Source: PALSA-894 sp034669145 (GTDB lineage Bacteria; Pseudomonadota; Alphaproteobacteria; Rhizobiales; Xanthobacteraceae). From it: a stretch of DNA of 64,000 nucleotides. Where the stretch lies: the NCBI GenBank assembly GCA_034669145.1, contig JAXDNY010000072.1, positions 1 through 64,000 of the forward strand, given 5' to 3'. Under the pieces are notes generated by a model that was given only the letters and a program-made list of their open reading frames with translations, was not told where the DNA came from and ran no database searches. Shown piece by piece: positions 24,142-32,727 of the stretch (within the stretch, counting starts at the first letter, position 1; every line of letters starts with the position of its first letter). The position numbers were made by a program, and so were the translations under genes.

Positions 24142-25371
24142 TCAGGCGATTGGCTCGTCTCGAACAGGCGCTCTGATCGGAACGTACAATCCGACCGCAT
24201 GGATCAGCAGCATCGCCACGAAGGTGATGATGCTCCCCATCGCAAGAAAGAGCCCAAAAATCGCCTGATGGTTTGCGCTGACGATTGTACTCCCGAAGCG
24301 ATAGTTGTTTTCGGCGAAAGCTATTCCAAACCGGACCAGCAACAGCATGCCGACCACAAAGGCGAGCGCGGTGAGAACTGTGGTTCGCGTATAGGAGAAG
24401 GCCGCAAGCCAGCGGCTTCGGATCGCGCCGACGCCGTCGTAGAGCGACTGCGCGATCGCTCCGATCAGGAAGAGCTGCAAGCCGAGGATGGATGCGGCGA
24501 GGCACAGCAACATCGCGTTGATCGAGAACGTCACGCCGCCAACGGTCAGTGGGCCCGGCGCAAGCAGGCACAACGGCACGAACCCGACCAGCAGCAGGAA
24601 GATGCCGGGAATCATCAGGAAGAAATCGGCGCCGAAGACGAACATCGCCTTCAGGTTGATCCAGCCTGCCTTCCAGGGCGTGGTCCACCCGGCGCGGACG
24701 AGATGACTGACGCGCCCTTCCGGATCCTTCAGGAAGCGAACCGGAACCTCGCTGGTGCGCAGCCCGAGATGCACCGATTTCAGCACCATCTCGGAGGCGT
24801 ATTCCCAAGACTGCGACGTCAGATCGATGCGCTTCAGGGCGTCGAGCGTAGCTCCGCGCATGCCGCAATGGATGTCGGTGAAGCGCGTGCCGTACATGAC
24901 GTTGAGGATCCACGTCGTCAGCGGCGTGCCGAAGTAGCGATGCAGCGGCGGCATCGCGCCGTCCGCGATCGAGCCTTCGAAGCGAGAGCCCATGATGAAC
25001 TCTTGACCGCCGCGGAATTTTTCGACGAAGCCGGAGAGCTCACGAAAATCGTACGTACAATCCGCATCGCCCATCAGAACGTAGCGGCCGCGGATATGGG
25101 GGATCGCGTCGATATAGGCGCGTCCGAGACCCCGCTTGGGAGTCCGCAGCACCCTTGCGCCGCCGCTCAGGGCGATGTCCGGGGTGCGGTCGGTTGAGCT
25201 GTCGATGATCAGTATCTCGCCCGCGACGCCAGCGGCGGCGATCCCTTGCTTACACCAGTCGACAAACTGGCCGATGGTGATCTCCTCGTTGAGCGCCGGA
25301 ACAACAACGGACAGCTCGGGGTTCTCGATGTCGTTTTCGGGAACCAGCAGAACAACATCAGTTGTTGTCAT
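24142..25371 (-). CDS. GT2 family glycosyltransferase with C-terminal membrane domain
   Basis: About 409 residues from the ATG at 25371 (MTTTDVVLLVP). The GT2 catalytic domain shows ELSVVVPALNEEITIGQFVD, ILIIDSSTDRTPDIA, YVLMGDADCTYDF (metal-binding D-A-D) and YASEMVLKS. Four hydrophobic segments follow from residue ~245. This architecture matches polyprenyl-phosphate-sugar synthases (DPM1/GtrB-like) that make undecaprenyl-P-sugars on the cytoplasmic side. The partner could be the GT-C-like protein at 19468-21537. An upstream TTG at 25485 would add 38 basic residues; I consider it less likely. Confidence 0.83.
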   Translation of the reverse strand: MTTTDVVLLVPENDIENPELSVVVPALNEEITIGQFVDWCKQGIAAAGVAGEILIIDSSTDRTPDIALSGGARVLRTPKRGLGRAYIDAIPHIRGRYVLMGDADCTYDFRELSGFVEKFRGGQEFIMGSRFEGSIADGAMPPLHRYFGTPLTTWILNVMYGTRFTDIHCGMRGATLDALKRIDLTSQSWEYASEMVLKSVHLGLRTSEVPVRFLKDPEGRVSHLVRAGWTTPWKAGWINLKAMFVFGADFFLMIPGIFLLLVGFVPLCLLAPGPLTVGGVTFSINAMLLCLAASILGLQLFLIGAIAQSLYDGVGAIRSRWLAAFSYTRTTVLTALAFVVGMLLLVRFGIAFAENNYRFGSTIVSANHQAIFGLFLAMGSIITFVAMLLIHAVGLYVPIRAPVRDEPIA

Positions 25372-25667
25372 CAGAAATTTCGTTTGATACTTGAATGCCA
25401 GCGGGCGCTTCGATTGAAGCAATTTCTTGCGCGCGATGCTGCTGTCGCGGAGCGGTGAAGTACTGTCTTTCGTTCTGACTGTCAACGCGGGTGACGACTT
25501 GTCTGAAATCGAAAAAACCTATCAGATAGAAGCAGATAGGTCGGTCCGGCATCTCTCGTCATCCGCCCGCCGGGAAACCCGTTCGGCCTCGGGCTGATGC
25601 CTCGTTAGCTTGGAGTTGCAGGCTTTGAAGCCTGCAAAACCGCACCTGCGGGGAGAGCGTTGGGCAC
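25372..25667. promoter_or_regulatory. Divergent intergenic region with two inverted repeats
   Basis: This 296-bp region separates the divergent GT2 and 1235-residue glycosyltransferase genes, so it should hold both promoters. Two inverted repeats are present: cctatc-(11)-gatagg at 25518-25540, and ttgcaggctt-tg-aagcctgcaa at 25616-25637. The second is a perfect 10-bp-arm palindrome about 30 bp before the start at 25668. I could not assign -35/-10 boxes. Confidence 0.5.
25616..25637 (+). repeat. Perfect palindrome upstream of the 1235-aa glycosyltransferase
   Basis: The sequence ttgcaggctt tg aagcctgcaa is a 10-bp perfect inverted repeat with a 2-nt centre. It lies 30 bp upstream of the ATG at 25668, and no T-tract follows. 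It could be an operator for a dimeric regulator or an RNA hairpin in the leader that affects translation. No regulator gene is adjacent. Confidence 0.6.
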
Positions 25668-28600
25668 ATGGTTGCGGTTGAGCAGTCACCGTCGCGGACG
25701 ATCGAAGGCGGTCTTGAGCTTGCCTACCCCGCCTGGGCCGTCGGCCCCTCGTCACAGCTCGAATACACGCCGCTCGCGCTCTGGATGGTGGAGGCATTAA
25801 AGCCGAACACCGTCGTCGCCGTCGGTGTCGACGACGGGAACATGTATTTTGCCTTCCTTCAGGCCGTTCAGGCGCTCGGCTTGCGAACCGATTGCACCGG
25901 TATTCGCCTCGAAGGATTGCCACATCGCCATCGTGACGAAGAGGCGTTCGGGTCGGCGAAGGCCTATCACGACGCGCTTTATTCTCGGTTTTCGGCGCTC
26001 GCCCGCAGCAGCCTCGCCGGTGCGCTTGCGCAAGTCTCCGGCAACATCGACTTGCTTTACATCCATTTGGCGGCGGACGGTGATGCAGTCGCGCGCGATC
26101 TGGAAGAGTGGCTGCCGAAGATGAGTTCGCGCGGCGTCGTGCTGCTTCATCCCACCGAAGCCCGGCCGCCCCATGAGAATGTCCGGCAATTCTGGAAGAC
26201 ACTCGCGTCGCGCCATCCGTCGTTCGAGTTTGCTCACGCCCAAGGCCTCGGCCTCGCGTATGTCGGAACGGACTCCCCGCCGGAGCAGATCAGGCCGCTG
26301 CTGCGAGCGCGCGAGGATGGCGCGATTGAACGAATCCGCGGATACTTTTCTCGCCTTGGCGCATCAGTGTCCGAGCGCCACGCCCTGCGCCAAGCCGAGG
26401 CGGCGGTTGCCGCGCTTAAAGCCGAACTCGCGCGCGGAGCCCCGGGAGCAGCGCCCAGCGAAAGCCTCGCGCGTGTTGCGGCACAGCGCAACGTCGCGAT
26501 CCGCTTGCTCCGGCAACAGGCTTTGGCGGCGATGCGGCCGAAGCGCGAAGCCGTCGCGTTTTCGAAGAACGCGCTCTTGTCTCAACTGGTGCAGCACACA
26601 CCCGAGCATTTGAAACGCCTCCTTCCTTTGTCGGTGAAGCACCAGATCTTGCGGTTGCTCACCCCGCAGACTGCGGACCCCGTGAGTGACTACGTTTTCC
26701 CCGATGTCGCGACCGACATCGATCCGCGGGTCGGCATCCAGCTCAAATGGCTGCAGCCCTATTTTTCCAGCGTGGGGCTGGACGATGAACCGGCCGTGAC
26801 ATTTCTTGAACTGCGGTCCGCAGGCTATCCGGTCTACCTGAAGCTCACCGATGCGGAGCGCGTTGCGCAGCTTGTGCGCAAGAGCGACTTGTTCGATCAC
26901 GAATACTATCTGGCGAGCGCCGGCGATATCGGCGACCTCGACCCCGCATTGCACTATGTGATCGTGGGCGAGCGCCTTGGATTTGCGCCGTCGAGCCAAT
27001 TCGATCCGGGTTACTATCTTGAGCGTTACCCGGATCTCAGGCGCTCGTTCGAGTGTCTGCTGGTCCACTACGTCACGTCGGGACGGGGGGAAGGCCGCCG
27101 CCCTACAAGCCTTGCGGCTGCGCTCACTTATGATCGCAGCCGTATCGATCCTCAGCGCGAGACGATCCTCGTCGTCGCGCACGAGGCCTCGCGCACCGGT
27201 GCACCGATCCTCGGCTACAACATCGTCAAGCGGCTGGCGCAGCAATACAACGTCGTGACACTGCTGCTGTCGGGCGGCGACATCGCCTCTGCGTTCGCAG
27301 ATGTGTCCCACGCCGTTCTTGGACCGCTCCGCCGCGCCGACTGGCACCCCGTCGAAGCGGACCAGCTGGTCCGCCATATCCTGTCCGCGTATCGATTATC
27401 CTACGCCATCGCGAACAGCATCGATACGCGCATCGTGATGAGGCCGTTGTCCTGCGCCTTCGTTCCGGTCGTCGCATTGGTGCATGAGTTTCCGTCATAT
27501 CTTCCCGAAGGCGAAATGGGGCGCGAGCTCGGCTGGGCGACTCAGTCGGTTTTCTCGGCAGCACGCGTTCTGAACGCTGCTCGCGCTGACTATCCGAATC
27601 TCGACAATTACCGGGTTCACATCCTGCCGCAGGGCCCGCCCGAACTGCCTCCGGCACAGACCAAGGAACAAGCACACTCACGGGAATCCTTGCAGGCGGT
27701 CATGCGGCCAGCGGGCTATGAAGATGCATTCGTGGTGCTGGGCTGCGGCACGATCTACCAACGCAAGGGCGTCGACCTGTTCATGGCGTGCGCGGCCGCG
27801 GTCGCGAAGCAGAATCCCGCGAGGCGTATTCGCTTCGTCTGGATCGGCCAGGTCCTGCCGCCAGAATTGGACCAGGGATTCTTCTCGGCCCTCCTCAAAC
27901 AAATCGAGCGGGCCGGCATCGCCGACAAGGTCGCAATTGTCGAAGAAGTTGCCGATCTGGCGCCGGCATACCAGCTCGCTGATGCGTTCTTCCTGAGCTC
28001 GCGGCTCGATCCGCTTCCAAACGTTGCAATCGACAGCGCGCTGCGGGGGCTGCCGGTTGTCTGTTTCGAGAACTGCAGCGGCATTTCCGATATTCTGTCG
28101 ACCGACATTGTGGCGCGGTCAAGCGTCGTCCCGCATCTCGACGCCGTGGCGGCGGCCAAATTGATCCTGACGCTCGCGGCCGACGAACCGATGCGGCAGC
28201 AGATCGGCGCCGCCGCACGCCGCCTCGCGGAAGCGAACTTCGACATGGGGCGTTACATCGCACGCCTGGACGACATCGGCCGCGAGTCGATGAAGGTGAT
28301 GCAGCAGCGACGCGATGATTTTGCGACCATCGAGGACGATGAGGTTTTCGATACGATCAGCTTCCTCGGCCCCGACTCCGACGTAGAGACGCGCGAGGAT
28401 GCGATCCGGTTGTTTATCGCCAAAGCCGCAATGCTCGGAACCGGCCGGCAGCCAACGGTGAATTTCTACTATCGGCGGCCTTGTCCCGGCTTTCACCCGC
28501 AAATCTACGCGCACGAGAACAGAAGCCGATACGACATCGCGTCGGTCAACCCGCTCGCGCACTTCATTCGCGAGGGGAAACCCGAAGGACCGTGGAGCCA

Positions 28601-29375
28601 TTCCGTCATCACGCCGGACAGCGCCGAGCCTGGGAACACGGCGGCAACGCGATTCAGGATAGCGCTGCATGTGCATTTCCACTATCCGGAGCTTTGCGGC
28701 GAATTTCTCGACATGATGGCGTCCAATCAGACGCGATGCGACCTGCTGTTGACCACGAACAGCCGCCGCAAAGCGCGGATGCTGACCCAAGGGATGGCGG
28801 CCTATGGTCGTGGCGATGTACACATCACCATCGTCCCCAATCGGGGCCGCGACATCGGTGCTTTCCTGACCGGGCTGAGCGCTGAAACGATGGAGCAGTA
28901 CGACTTCATCGGTCACCTCCATTCAAAGCGCAGCCTGTTCCTCGACGACCGCCTCATCGGGGAACGATGGCGCAAGTTCATCTGGAGAAACCTGATCGGT
29001 CAGCAGCATCCGATGATGGACATCGTCCTCGGACGCATGGCCAAGGACCCGCGATTGGGAATCGTCTTTCCGGACGACCCGCATCTCTCCGATTGGGACT
29101 ACAACCTGGGGATTGCGGAGCGACTCGCGCAGCAGATCGGGATGCAGGATCCCTTGCCCCCGTTCTTCAATTTCCCGGTGGGAACGATGTTCTGGGCACG
29201 CAGCGCGGCTCTCGCGCCGCTGTTCAAGCTCAATCTCGATTGGAGCAGCTACCCGAAGGAGCCCGCACCGATCGACGGGACGATCCTTCATGCTCTCGAG
29301 CGCATGCTGCCGTTCGTGGCGCAGCATGCGGGCTATCGCTACGCCACCACGCACGTACCCGGCGTTACCTGGTAG
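25668..29375 (+). CDS. Multidomain polysaccharide assembly protein: methyltransferase-like, GT4 and RgpF-like domains
   Basis: A 1235-residue protein. Residues ~15-200 look like a class I methyltransferase/cephalosporin-hydroxylase-type Rossmann fold (TVVAVGVDDGNMYFAFLQA). Residues ~235-300 are helical with a linker. A repeated ~45-residue module of the form YYL...PDL...HYVTSGRGEGR occurs at about 405-475 and again near 935-975. Residues ~490-870 are a GT-B/GT4 glycosyltransferase with CGTIYQRKGVDLF and DAFFLSSRLDPLPNVAID. Residues ~990-1235 match rhamnan-synthesis protein F (RIALHVHFHYPE, VPNRGRDIGAFL, HSKRS). The RgpF part fits rhamnose-containing glycan synthesis, with rmlABCD in this window. 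The substrates are unknown. Confidence 0.82.
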   Translation: MVAVEQSPSRTIEGGLELAYPAWAVGPSSQLEYTPLALWMVEALKPNTVVAVGVDDGNMYFAFLQAVQALGLRTDCTGIRLEGLPHRHRDEEAFGSAKAYHDALYSRFSALARSSLAGALAQVSGNIDLLYIHLAADGDAVARDLEEWLPKMSSRGVVLLHPTEARPPHENVRQFWKTLASRHPSFEFAHAQGLGLAYVGTDSPPEQIRPLLRAREDGAIERIRGYFSRLGASVSERHALRQAEAAVAALKAELARGAPGAAPSESLARVAAQRNVAIRLLRQQALAAMRPKREAVAFSKNALLSQLVQHTPEHLKRLLPLSVKHQILRLLTPQTADPVSDYVFPDVATDIDPRVGIQLKWLQPYFSSVGLDDEPAVTFLELRSAGYPVYLKLTDAERVAQLVRKSDLFDHEYYLASAGDIGDLDPALHYVIVGERLGFAPSSQFDPGYYLERYPDLRRSFECLLVHYVTSGRGEGRRPTSLAAALTYDRSRIDPQRETILVVAHEASRTGAPILGYNIVKRLAQQYNVVTLLLSGGDIASAFADVSHAVLGPLRRADWHPVEADQLVRHILSAYRLSYAIANSIDTRIVMRPLSCAFVPVVALVHEFPSYLPEGEMGRELGWATQSVFSAARVLNAARADYPNLDNYRVHILPQGPPELPPAQTKEQAHSRESLQAVMRPAGYEDAFVVLGCGTIYQRKGVDLFMACAAAVAKQNPARRIRFVWIGQVLPPELDQGFFSALLKQIERAGIADKVAIVEEVADLAPAYQLADAFFLSSRLDPLPNVAIDSALRGLPVVCFENCSGISDILSTDIVARSSVVPHLDAVAAAKLILTLAADEPMRQQIGAAARRLAEANFDMGRYIARLDDIGRESMKVMQQRRDDFATIEDDEVFDTISFLGPDSDVETREDAIRLFIAKAAMLGTGRQPTVNFYYRRPCPGFHPQIYAHENRSRYDIASVNPLAHFIREGKPEGPWSHSVITPDSAEPGNTAATRFRIALHVHFHYPELCGEFLDMMASNQTRCDLLLTTNSRRKARMLTQGMAAYGRGDVHITIVPNRGRDIGAFLTGLSAETMEQYDFIGHLHSKRSLFLDDRLIGERWRKFIWRNLIGQQHPMMDIVLGRMAKDPRLGIVFPDDPHLSDWDYNLGIAERLAQQIGMQDPLPPFFNFPVGTMFWARSAALAPLFKLNLDWSSYPKEPAPIDGTILHALERMLPFVAQHAGYRYATTHVPGVTW

Positions 29376-29390
29376 CTCTTTGCCCTTCGG

Positions 29391-29996
29391 CTAGGGCGAT
29401 TTGCAGTTCTGCGCTTGCGTCTTGTCGCTTTCCGCACGCACCGCGGAGAAAAGCGGCGCGATTTCGGCCGCAATTGGCGTCACCTTGCTCACCACCGTGC
29501 GGATGCTCAAGACAATCTTCTTCTGATCGTCATCCGACATTCGCTCGAACAATCTTCCCGCACGATCCATTTGCGCGCCGACGTTGGTCCAGAACTGCGG
29601 ACCGCCGATATTCACATTCGGGGTCATGCTTGTCCGCAAGGCGTAGGCGGTGCGGAAAATGACGTCGTCCAGCCTTGAGGCGAGCAATCCACCCGCGACC
29701 AGCATTGCGACGAGAACAAAGCCGACAGCGATCGCAGACTTCAACGCGAACTGGCGAAGGTCTGACGATTTAACCTCCGCCTTGGTGCTTGCGTCGGGAA
29801 TGGTGCTCGCCTCGAAAGCGTCAGCGAGGCCCGCATCGTTGAGATCCGATCGATAGGCCTGCTTCTTCGCCTCCAGCGCGGCTAGCGCCGAGGCGGTGTC
29901 CTCCCCCGTCGCGAAAATTCGCAACGCGGGGATGCTCGCGACGACCTTTCCGTTCCGGCGGCTGAGCACGACATCGAGTTCATCCAAGCGGCTCAT
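29391..29996 (-). CDS. Small membrane protein with HicB-like N-terminal domain
   Basis: A 201-residue protein. Residues ~5-50 (LDVVLSRRNGKVVASIPAL, then GEDTASALAALEAKK) resemble the beta-beta-alpha fold and the GxTxxEAL pattern of HicB/UPF0150 domains. A single membrane helix follows at ~83-110 (SAIAVGFVLVAMLVAGGLLAS), then a ~90-residue probably periplasmic domain of unknown type. No HicA partner is seen nearby, so a toxin-antitoxin role is not supported. It is convergent with the 1235-residue gene, 15 bp apart. The function is unknown. Confidence 0.6.
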   Translation of the reverse strand: MSRLDELDVVLSRRNGKVVASIPALRIFATGEDTASALAALEAKKQAYRSDLNDAGLADAFEASTIPDASTKAEVKSSDLRQFALKSAIAVGFVLVAMLVAGGLLASRLDDVIFRTAYALRTSMTPNVNIGGPQFWTNVGAQMDRAGRLFERMSDDDQKKIVLSIRTVVSKVTPIAAEIAPLFSAVRAESDKTQAQNCKSP

Positions 29997-30068
29997 TGAG
30001 GCGACCCCTTACTATCCGTCCGCATCCTCGAAGAAAGCCAGCCGCACTCCGAGAGCGCAAGGCACAAT

Positions 30069-31007
30069 TCATGCAGCCGGGCTGCGATCACGCCACCATG
30101 CGATCGTGGCCTGCAACCCGGCCTCCAGCGACGTCATCGGCGTCCAGCCAAGACCGCTCCTGGCGCGATCGATCGAAACGGTCGAGACAGGAACATCCAT
30201 CGGGCGCTCAGGCTTCCACGCAATGTTCAGTTTCCTACCAGCCAGCCGCTCGACCATGCCGATGACATCGCGCAAGCTATGGCCCTGGCCGCTGCCGATA
30301 TTGAACACGCGCTCACCGCTTTGATCGCTTACCACCGCCTCCAGCGCGTCAATCACATCGTCGATGTAGATGAAGTCACGGACGACCGATCCGTCGCCCC
30401 AAATTTCCATGCTTTCGCCGCTCATGAGCCGCGCGATCAATGCGGCGATGACGCCCTGGTTCTTCAGTGCCGTCTGGAAGGGCCCGTAGGGGTTGGTGAC
30501 GCGAAGCACGCGATAATCGCTGCGGTACAGGTGGTCGTATAGCGCCAGGTATTTTTCGATCGTGAGCTTGCTGATGCCGTAGGCGGTGATGGGCTCGGTG
30601 GGCGCGGTCTCCGGCGTCGGAACCTGCTTCGCGCGACCGTAGACCGTCCCACCCGACGACACGAACACGATGCGCTTCACCTTCAGTTTGCGGCAAACAT
30701 CGAACAGGGCGAGCGAGGGAAGCACGTTCTTTTCGACATCGTTTGCCATATCGAGATTGGCGGCTTGCGGCGGCGTGGCGTGCACGAGATGAAAAACAAC
30801 GTCGAAGGTCTCTATCGCGGCGGCGAGAGCGCCCGCATCGCTGAAATCGCCGGGATAGAATTCAACTCCCTCCATTGCCTCGGGGAACGCGCAGCGCCGG
30901 CTGAACGCGCGCACGCGCGCTCCCGCCCTGGCAAGTCGCCGGCACAGATTTGTGCCAATGAACCCGCCGCCACCGAGCACGATGCAGGAGAGGCCGTGAT
31001 ACTGCAT
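30069..31007 (-). CDS. NAD-dependent epimerase/dehydratase (UDP-glucose 4-epimerase-like)
   Basis: A 312-residue extended SDR from the ATG at 31007 (MQYHGLSCIVL). It has GGGGFIGTNLCRRL, VSSGGTVYG and YGISKLTIEKY (YxxxK), plus VTNPYGPFQ and DGSVVRDFIYIDD. It fits GalE-type epimerases. It stands apart from the left operon, transcribed divergently from the small gene at 31158 with a 150-bp gap. The substrate is unassigned. Confidence 0.85.
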   Translation of the reverse strand: MQYHGLSCIVLGGGGFIGTNLCRRLARAGARVRAFSRRCAFPEAMEGVEFYPGDFSDAGALAAAIETFDVVFHLVHATPPQAANLDMANDVEKNVLPSLALFDVCRKLKVKRIVFVSSGGTVYGRAKQVPTPETAPTEPITAYGISKLTIEKYLALYDHLYRSDYRVLRVTNPYGPFQTALKNQGVIAALIARLMSGESMEIWGDGSVVRDFIYIDDVIDALEAVVSDQSGERVFNIGSGQGHSLRDVIGMVERLAGRKLNIAWKPERPMDVPVSTVSIDRARSGLGWTPMTSLEAGLQATIAWWRDRSPAA

Positions 31008-31157
31008 TAGGTGTTCCGACAAGTTCGCTTGAATCGGCATCGTTATCTGGCCGCGGGCCTCGCACAGCCTCCAGAACTCTATAGCAGGTTCGTGAGTATT
31101 GCAGTATCGAAGGACACGCAATCGTCGCGATCAATCCTTTGACATTACGAGGGACCA

Positions 31158-31505
31158 ATGGCTCAAACACCGAAAACACCGGCCGCGCCGGCCACGCCTC
31201 CAATCCAGTTTCAGTACATCGATCGGCCGGAACTCGCCGAAGTTTTCGCCGACTTCGTCAGCCGCGTGCAGTTCGACGGACAGACGATGCGCTTTGAATT
31301 CTGTGTCAGCCGCGTGGACGATCAGCCCGGGGGCACCGCCACGGGCAAGCGCTATCCGTCGTGCCGGCTTGTGCTCCAGCCATCGGCCGCGATCGATCTC
31401 ATGAACAAGATGCAGCAGATCACCGCGACGCTGATCAAGGCCGGCGTGCTGAAGCCGCAGACGCCGGCGCCGGCGACCGCGAAGGTGCCTGAAAACATGG
31501 CATGA
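31158..31505 (+). CDS. Small soluble hypothetical protein (DUF3467-like)
   Basis: A 115-residue protein with a Pro/Ala-rich start and end. The core, YIDRPELAEVFADFVSRVQF then RLVLQPSAAIDLMNKMQQI, has the beta-rich start and C-terminal helix of DUF3467-type proteins, which have a similar length. This match is by eye only. No catalytic motif is visible. It overlaps by ATGA with a dubious downstream frame. The function is unknown. Confidence 0.6.
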   Translation: MAQTPKTPAAPATPPIQFQYIDRPELAEVFADFVSRVQFDGQTMRFEFCVSRVDDQPGGTATGKRYPSCRLVLQPSAAIDLMNKMQQITATLIKAGVLKPQTPAPATAKVPENMA

Positions 31506-31844
31506 CGCGTGGTAGCATCCAGACCGCCGGACTGCTAAGAGCGGCCGCAGCAGTCTGGATGGCGCCTCCGTGGCGGTGCCGGCGGGATTGTACAGGCGGC
31601 GTGGTTCGATTGCCGGGCATAGTATTCTTCGCGTTGGAGGTATCAGTGATGGGCACTGAGCATGCTGTTCAACTGTTTTCGCGAGAGCGTGTCACAGCAG
31701 GGCCTGTTCGGGCGCAGCGCGCTCTGGACGAAGCCAAGGTCAGTTAGCGAACACCCAAACTCACCGCGTTCATCCCGCATCATCGGCGTTTGATCGATGC
31801 GGTCGAGGATGCCAAGCTTTCTTTGGACGAAAAAGCCCAGGCCC
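31506..31844 (+). other. 339-bp gap with one candidate small ORF
   Basis: The stretch lies between the 115-residue gene and the methyltransferase. A longer frame from 31502 has low-complexity, shadow-like content. The only well-supported element is the 32-codon ORF at 31649-31747, which has a good ribosome-binding site. I see nothing else. Confidence 0.4.
31649..31747 (+). CDS. Candidate 32-residue small protein
   Basis: An ATG at 31649 is preceded by GGAGG at 31636-31640 with 8-nt spacing. The frame encodes MGTEHAVQLFSRERV followed by a charged helix (RAQRALDEAKVS) and a TAG. The Shine-Dalgarno sequence is strong and well placed, but the peptide resembles nothing I know. It could be a leader peptide for the methyltransferase 97 bp downstream. 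Confidence 0.25.
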   Translation: MGTEHAVQLFSRERVTAGPVRAQRALDEAKVS

Positions 31845-32612
31845 ATGTCTGCAATTGAGACCGTAACTGCCAAGTACGTTCGTTACAAAGAAACTCAGAT
31901 TTCCGACGCGATCTCGCCGCATGACGACATGTTCGTTCCCAATGTGGAGGGCAATTTTGCGCACTACATGTCAGTCGGGCGGTCGGCGATCGACATCATT
32001 GTCAGCGCGTTGATCGTGGCCGGGGATCCTCACGTTAACAATATTCTGGATCTTCCCTGCGGAGGCGGCCGGGTGACGCGCCACCTTCGAGCGTTCTTCC
32101 CGAATGCGACGCTCTACGTCAGCGATTTGGCGAAGGAGAAGGAGAAATTCGTTCTACAGTCTTTTGGCGCCAATCAAGCGGAAGAAAATCCGAATTTCTT
32201 GATCCCGCCGCCTCGTACCTACGACCTGATCTTCGTCGGCTCCCTCGTCACACATTTCGATGAGCCGCGCTTTCGGCGAGCAATAAACTGGTTTGTTGAC
32301 TCCTTGTCTCCAAAGGGACTCCTTGTCCTCACCACACACGGACGCCGCCACAACTACATGCAAAACAAAGTCACCAACTACATTGCCCCTGTTTTATGGC
32401 GGAATGCGCAAAAGGGGTATGACCAGACCGGATTTGGCTACGTGGAGTACCCCGATATCCCAAACTATGGGCTAAGCGCATCTTCGCCATCCTGGATCGC
32501 AAAGGTGATCGAAGGCTTTACTGCTACGCGCTTGCTCGCGTTCCACGAAGCGGCTTGGGATCATCATCAAGACGTCGTGGTCCTGCAGAGGAGCGATGGC
32601 TGGCTCGGCTGA
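31845..32612 (+). CDS. Class I SAM-dependent methyltransferase
   Basis: About 255 residues from the ATG at 31845 (MSAIETVTAKYV); an ATG at 31797 would add 16 residues. Motif I reads ILDLPCGGGRVTRHLRAFFP, followed by LYVSDLAKEKEKFV, TYDLIFVGSLVTHFDEPRFRRAI and GLLVLTTHGRRHNYM, a complete methyltransferase core. The C-terminus contains WDHHQDVVVLQR. Base composition is visibly lower in GC than that of the neighbours, suggesting transfer. The substrate is unknown; a glycan methyltransferase is likely from context. Confidence 0.8.
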   Translation: MSAIETVTAKYVRYKETQISDAISPHDDMFVPNVEGNFAHYMSVGRSAIDIIVSALIVAGDPHVNNILDLPCGGGRVTRHLRAFFPNATLYVSDLAKEKEKFVLQSFGANQAEENPNFLIPPPRTYDLIFVGSLVTHFDEPRFRRAINWFVDSLSPKGLLVLTTHGRRHNYMQNKVTNYIAPVLWRNAQKGYDQTGFGYVEYPDIPNYGLSASSPSWIAKVIEGFTATRLLAFHEAAWDHHQDVVVLQRSDGWLG

Positions 32613-32727
32613 TCCGCCCGCATGAAACAACCATGGCGCACACGGTCGCACGTCCAAAGCGGATGACGCGAGGGATTGGGCTAGTCCTCTGGCCCGCCCT
32701 CACTTAACGCGGTTGTCCCAACCCTGT

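Noticed and set aside
29391..29996. HicAB toxin-antitoxin pair
   Set aside because: No HicA-like small ORF lies next to the gene, and the protein is membrane-anchored.
31502..31747. 81-codon frame overlapping the stop of the 115-residue gene
   Set aside because: Its first 49 codons are low-complexity and lack homology; only the last 32 codons, from an internal ATG with a good Shine-Dalgarno, are kept as a candidate.
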